Assembly: GCF_039539445.1 (NCBI RefSeq)
Contig: NZ_BAABDD010000012.1
Location: 91,328-155,327, forward strand
From: Salinactinospora qingdaonensis
GTDB lineage: Bacteria; Actinomycetota; Actinomycetes; Streptosporangiales; Streptosporangiaceae
Direction of reading: 5' to 3'
DNA: 64,000 nucleotides
Shown here piece after piece: positions 63,187 to 64,000 of the stretch. A program made the position numbers and the translations under genes. The notes below the pieces were generated by a model. The model did no database searches and was not told where the DNA came from. It saw only the letters and a program-made list of their open reading frames with translations. Numbering within the stretch: position 1 is the first letter of the stretch; each line of letters begins with the position of its first letter.

Positions 63187-64000
63187 TCAGCCCGAGGGCG
63201 GGGTGTCGTGGCCAGAAGACGCGGTGGTGGGCTCGCTGGCGGCAGAAGTGGGCAGTAGCTCCAGTAGTGTTTCGGTGAGGTCGGTGAGGGTGGCGGCGTG
63301 GTAGATGGTGGCGGCTTCCAGGTGGGCCAGGGCGGGGTGGAGGCTGCGGAGGTGGGTGCGTAGGACGAGTAGGTCGCGGGAGGCCAAATCGAGGCTGGTC
63401 AGGTCATGCTCGTGCTCGGCGGGGGTGATGGTCTGGCCGGTGAGGTCGGCGACGATGGTGCGCAGGGTCTCGGCCAGCAGCGCACGGCGCTGCTCGGTGT
63501 CGGTGCTGGCGAGCGTGCTGGCCAGCGGTGTCTGCGTGGTTTCGGTGGTGTGGCGCCAGTGGGGGAGGGGGAGCTCGGCGGGGCGGTGGTGGGGGTTGGT
63601 GGGCCAGGTGGGTGGGTGGCCGTGGGTGTAGAGCCCGGCTAGGCCGGCCAGCAGCCGGGTGTGCTCATCACCGGTGGCCGAGGTTCCGGGGGTGATGACG
63701 GTGCCGGGGAGCTGGTGGTGGGCCAGGGTGTCCTCGATCGCTGGCGCCAGCACCGCCTGCGGGGAGAGTTCAACAAAGACACGGTCGTTCTCGCCGGCGA
63801 GGCGGTGGATGGCCGCCTGGAGCTTTACGGGGGCGCGGAGTTGCAGGCTCCAGTAGGCCGCGTCCAGGTGGGTTCCGGTGGTGGGGGTGGTGGTGACGGT
63901 GGAGACCATCGCCACGTTGCCTTCTTGGGGCCGCAGGCCGGTCAGGGCAGCGGCAAGCCCGGAGAGGTACTCATCGAGCAGCGGGCTGTGGGCGGGTGGG
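63187..64000 (-). CDS. Polyketide synthase AT-ACP C-terminal part (runs off window)
   Basis: Open frame from the window's right edge to the stop at 63187. It starts inside an acyltransferase domain: AHSPLLDEYLSGLAAALTGL contains the catalytic-triad His segment, followed by AAYWSLQLRAPVKLQAAIHR and VFVELSPQAVLAPAIEDTL. A carrier-protein-like domain follows, with LTSLDLASRDLLVLRTHLRSL where DSL normally marks the phosphopantetheine Ser. The usual Asp is replaced by Thr. No further domain follows the ACP, so this is the end of a module lacking reductive domains after AT. The start lies beyond the window. Confidence 0.85.
   Translation of the reverse strand, partial: PPAHSPLLDEYLSGLAAALTGLRPQEGNVAMVSTVTTTPTTGTHLDAAYWSLQLRAPVKLQAAIHRLAGENDRVFVELSPQAVLAPAIEDTLAHHQLPGTVITPGTSATGDEHTRLLAGLAGLYTHGHPPTWPTNPHHRPAELPLPHWRHTTETTQTPLASTLASTDTEQRRALLAETLRTIVADLTGQTITPAEHEHDLTSLDLASRDLLVLRTHLRSLHPALAHLEAATIYHAATLTDLTETLLELLPTSAASEPTTASSGHDTPPSG

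Overview
The window is high-GC DNA with pervasive ATGA/GTGA translational coupling, GTG starts and many actinobacterial families (SAV2177-type methyltransferase, DUF6879, rifampicin monooxygenase, DevR-type regulator, narGHJI-narK). It comes from an actinomycete; a Nocardiopsaceae/Streptosporangiales-like soil filamentous bacterium is my best guess, and genus cannot be fixed from sequence alone.

Layout. (1) 0.1-11 kb is a drug-handling region: three MFS exporters, an APH-fold kinase, a LysR regulator divergent from one exporter, a secreted alpha/beta hydrolase and a clear rifampicin monooxygenase (rox) preceded by a perfect 19-bp rifamycin-associated element. (2) 11.6-17.7 kb is an unrecognised oxidative pathway: flavoprotein, FMN 2-hydroxyacid oxidase, membrane-anchored atypical cytochrome P450 and ThDP enzyme. 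(3) 17.7-18.6 kb holds a MITE-like inverted-repeat element. (4) 18.6-29.4 kb is a nitrate-respiration block: CopD-like membrane protein, a wrecked NirK-like multicopper oxidase, a Cys-containing winged-helix regulator, a divergent hemerythrin-DUF2249 protein, narGHJI and narK. (5) 29.5-37.1 kb looks like a DosR-type hypoxia/dormancy cluster: HAD phosphatase, DoxX, HPF-like ribosome factor, two tandem universal stress proteins, CBS-BON protein and a DevR-like response regulator, with only a 64-codon fragment of a DevS-like kinase left. Four genes have DosR-box-like motifs about 90-112 bp upstream. (6) 37.7-48.2 kb is carbohydrate use: GH43 glycosidase, a TnpB relic, a ROK repressor and a six-gene sugar ABC/dehydrogenase/TIM-barrel operon with a promoter and operator in front.

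(7) At 48.6 kb lies the 3' half of a tRNA-Lys(UUU), without its 5' half and flanked by a repeated GAGCACAC motif. This is the expected scar of tRNA-targeted integration, and its orientation places the inserted DNA to the right. There lies a complete type I-C CRISPR-Cas system (cas3-cas5c-cas8c-cas7c-cas4-cas1-cas2, with an internal Cas11c start inside cas8c) between two same-direction arrays of 26 and 12 repeats with homologous leaders. (8) 60.2-64 kb carries DUF6879, a frameshifted CPBP protease, small hypothetical proteins, a SAM methyltransferase and the C-terminal end of an AT-ACP polyketide synthase that runs off the window.

Several genes (first MFS, NirK remnant, CPBP) are broken at runs of G or C. 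The sequence cannot tell real decay from homopolymer errors.
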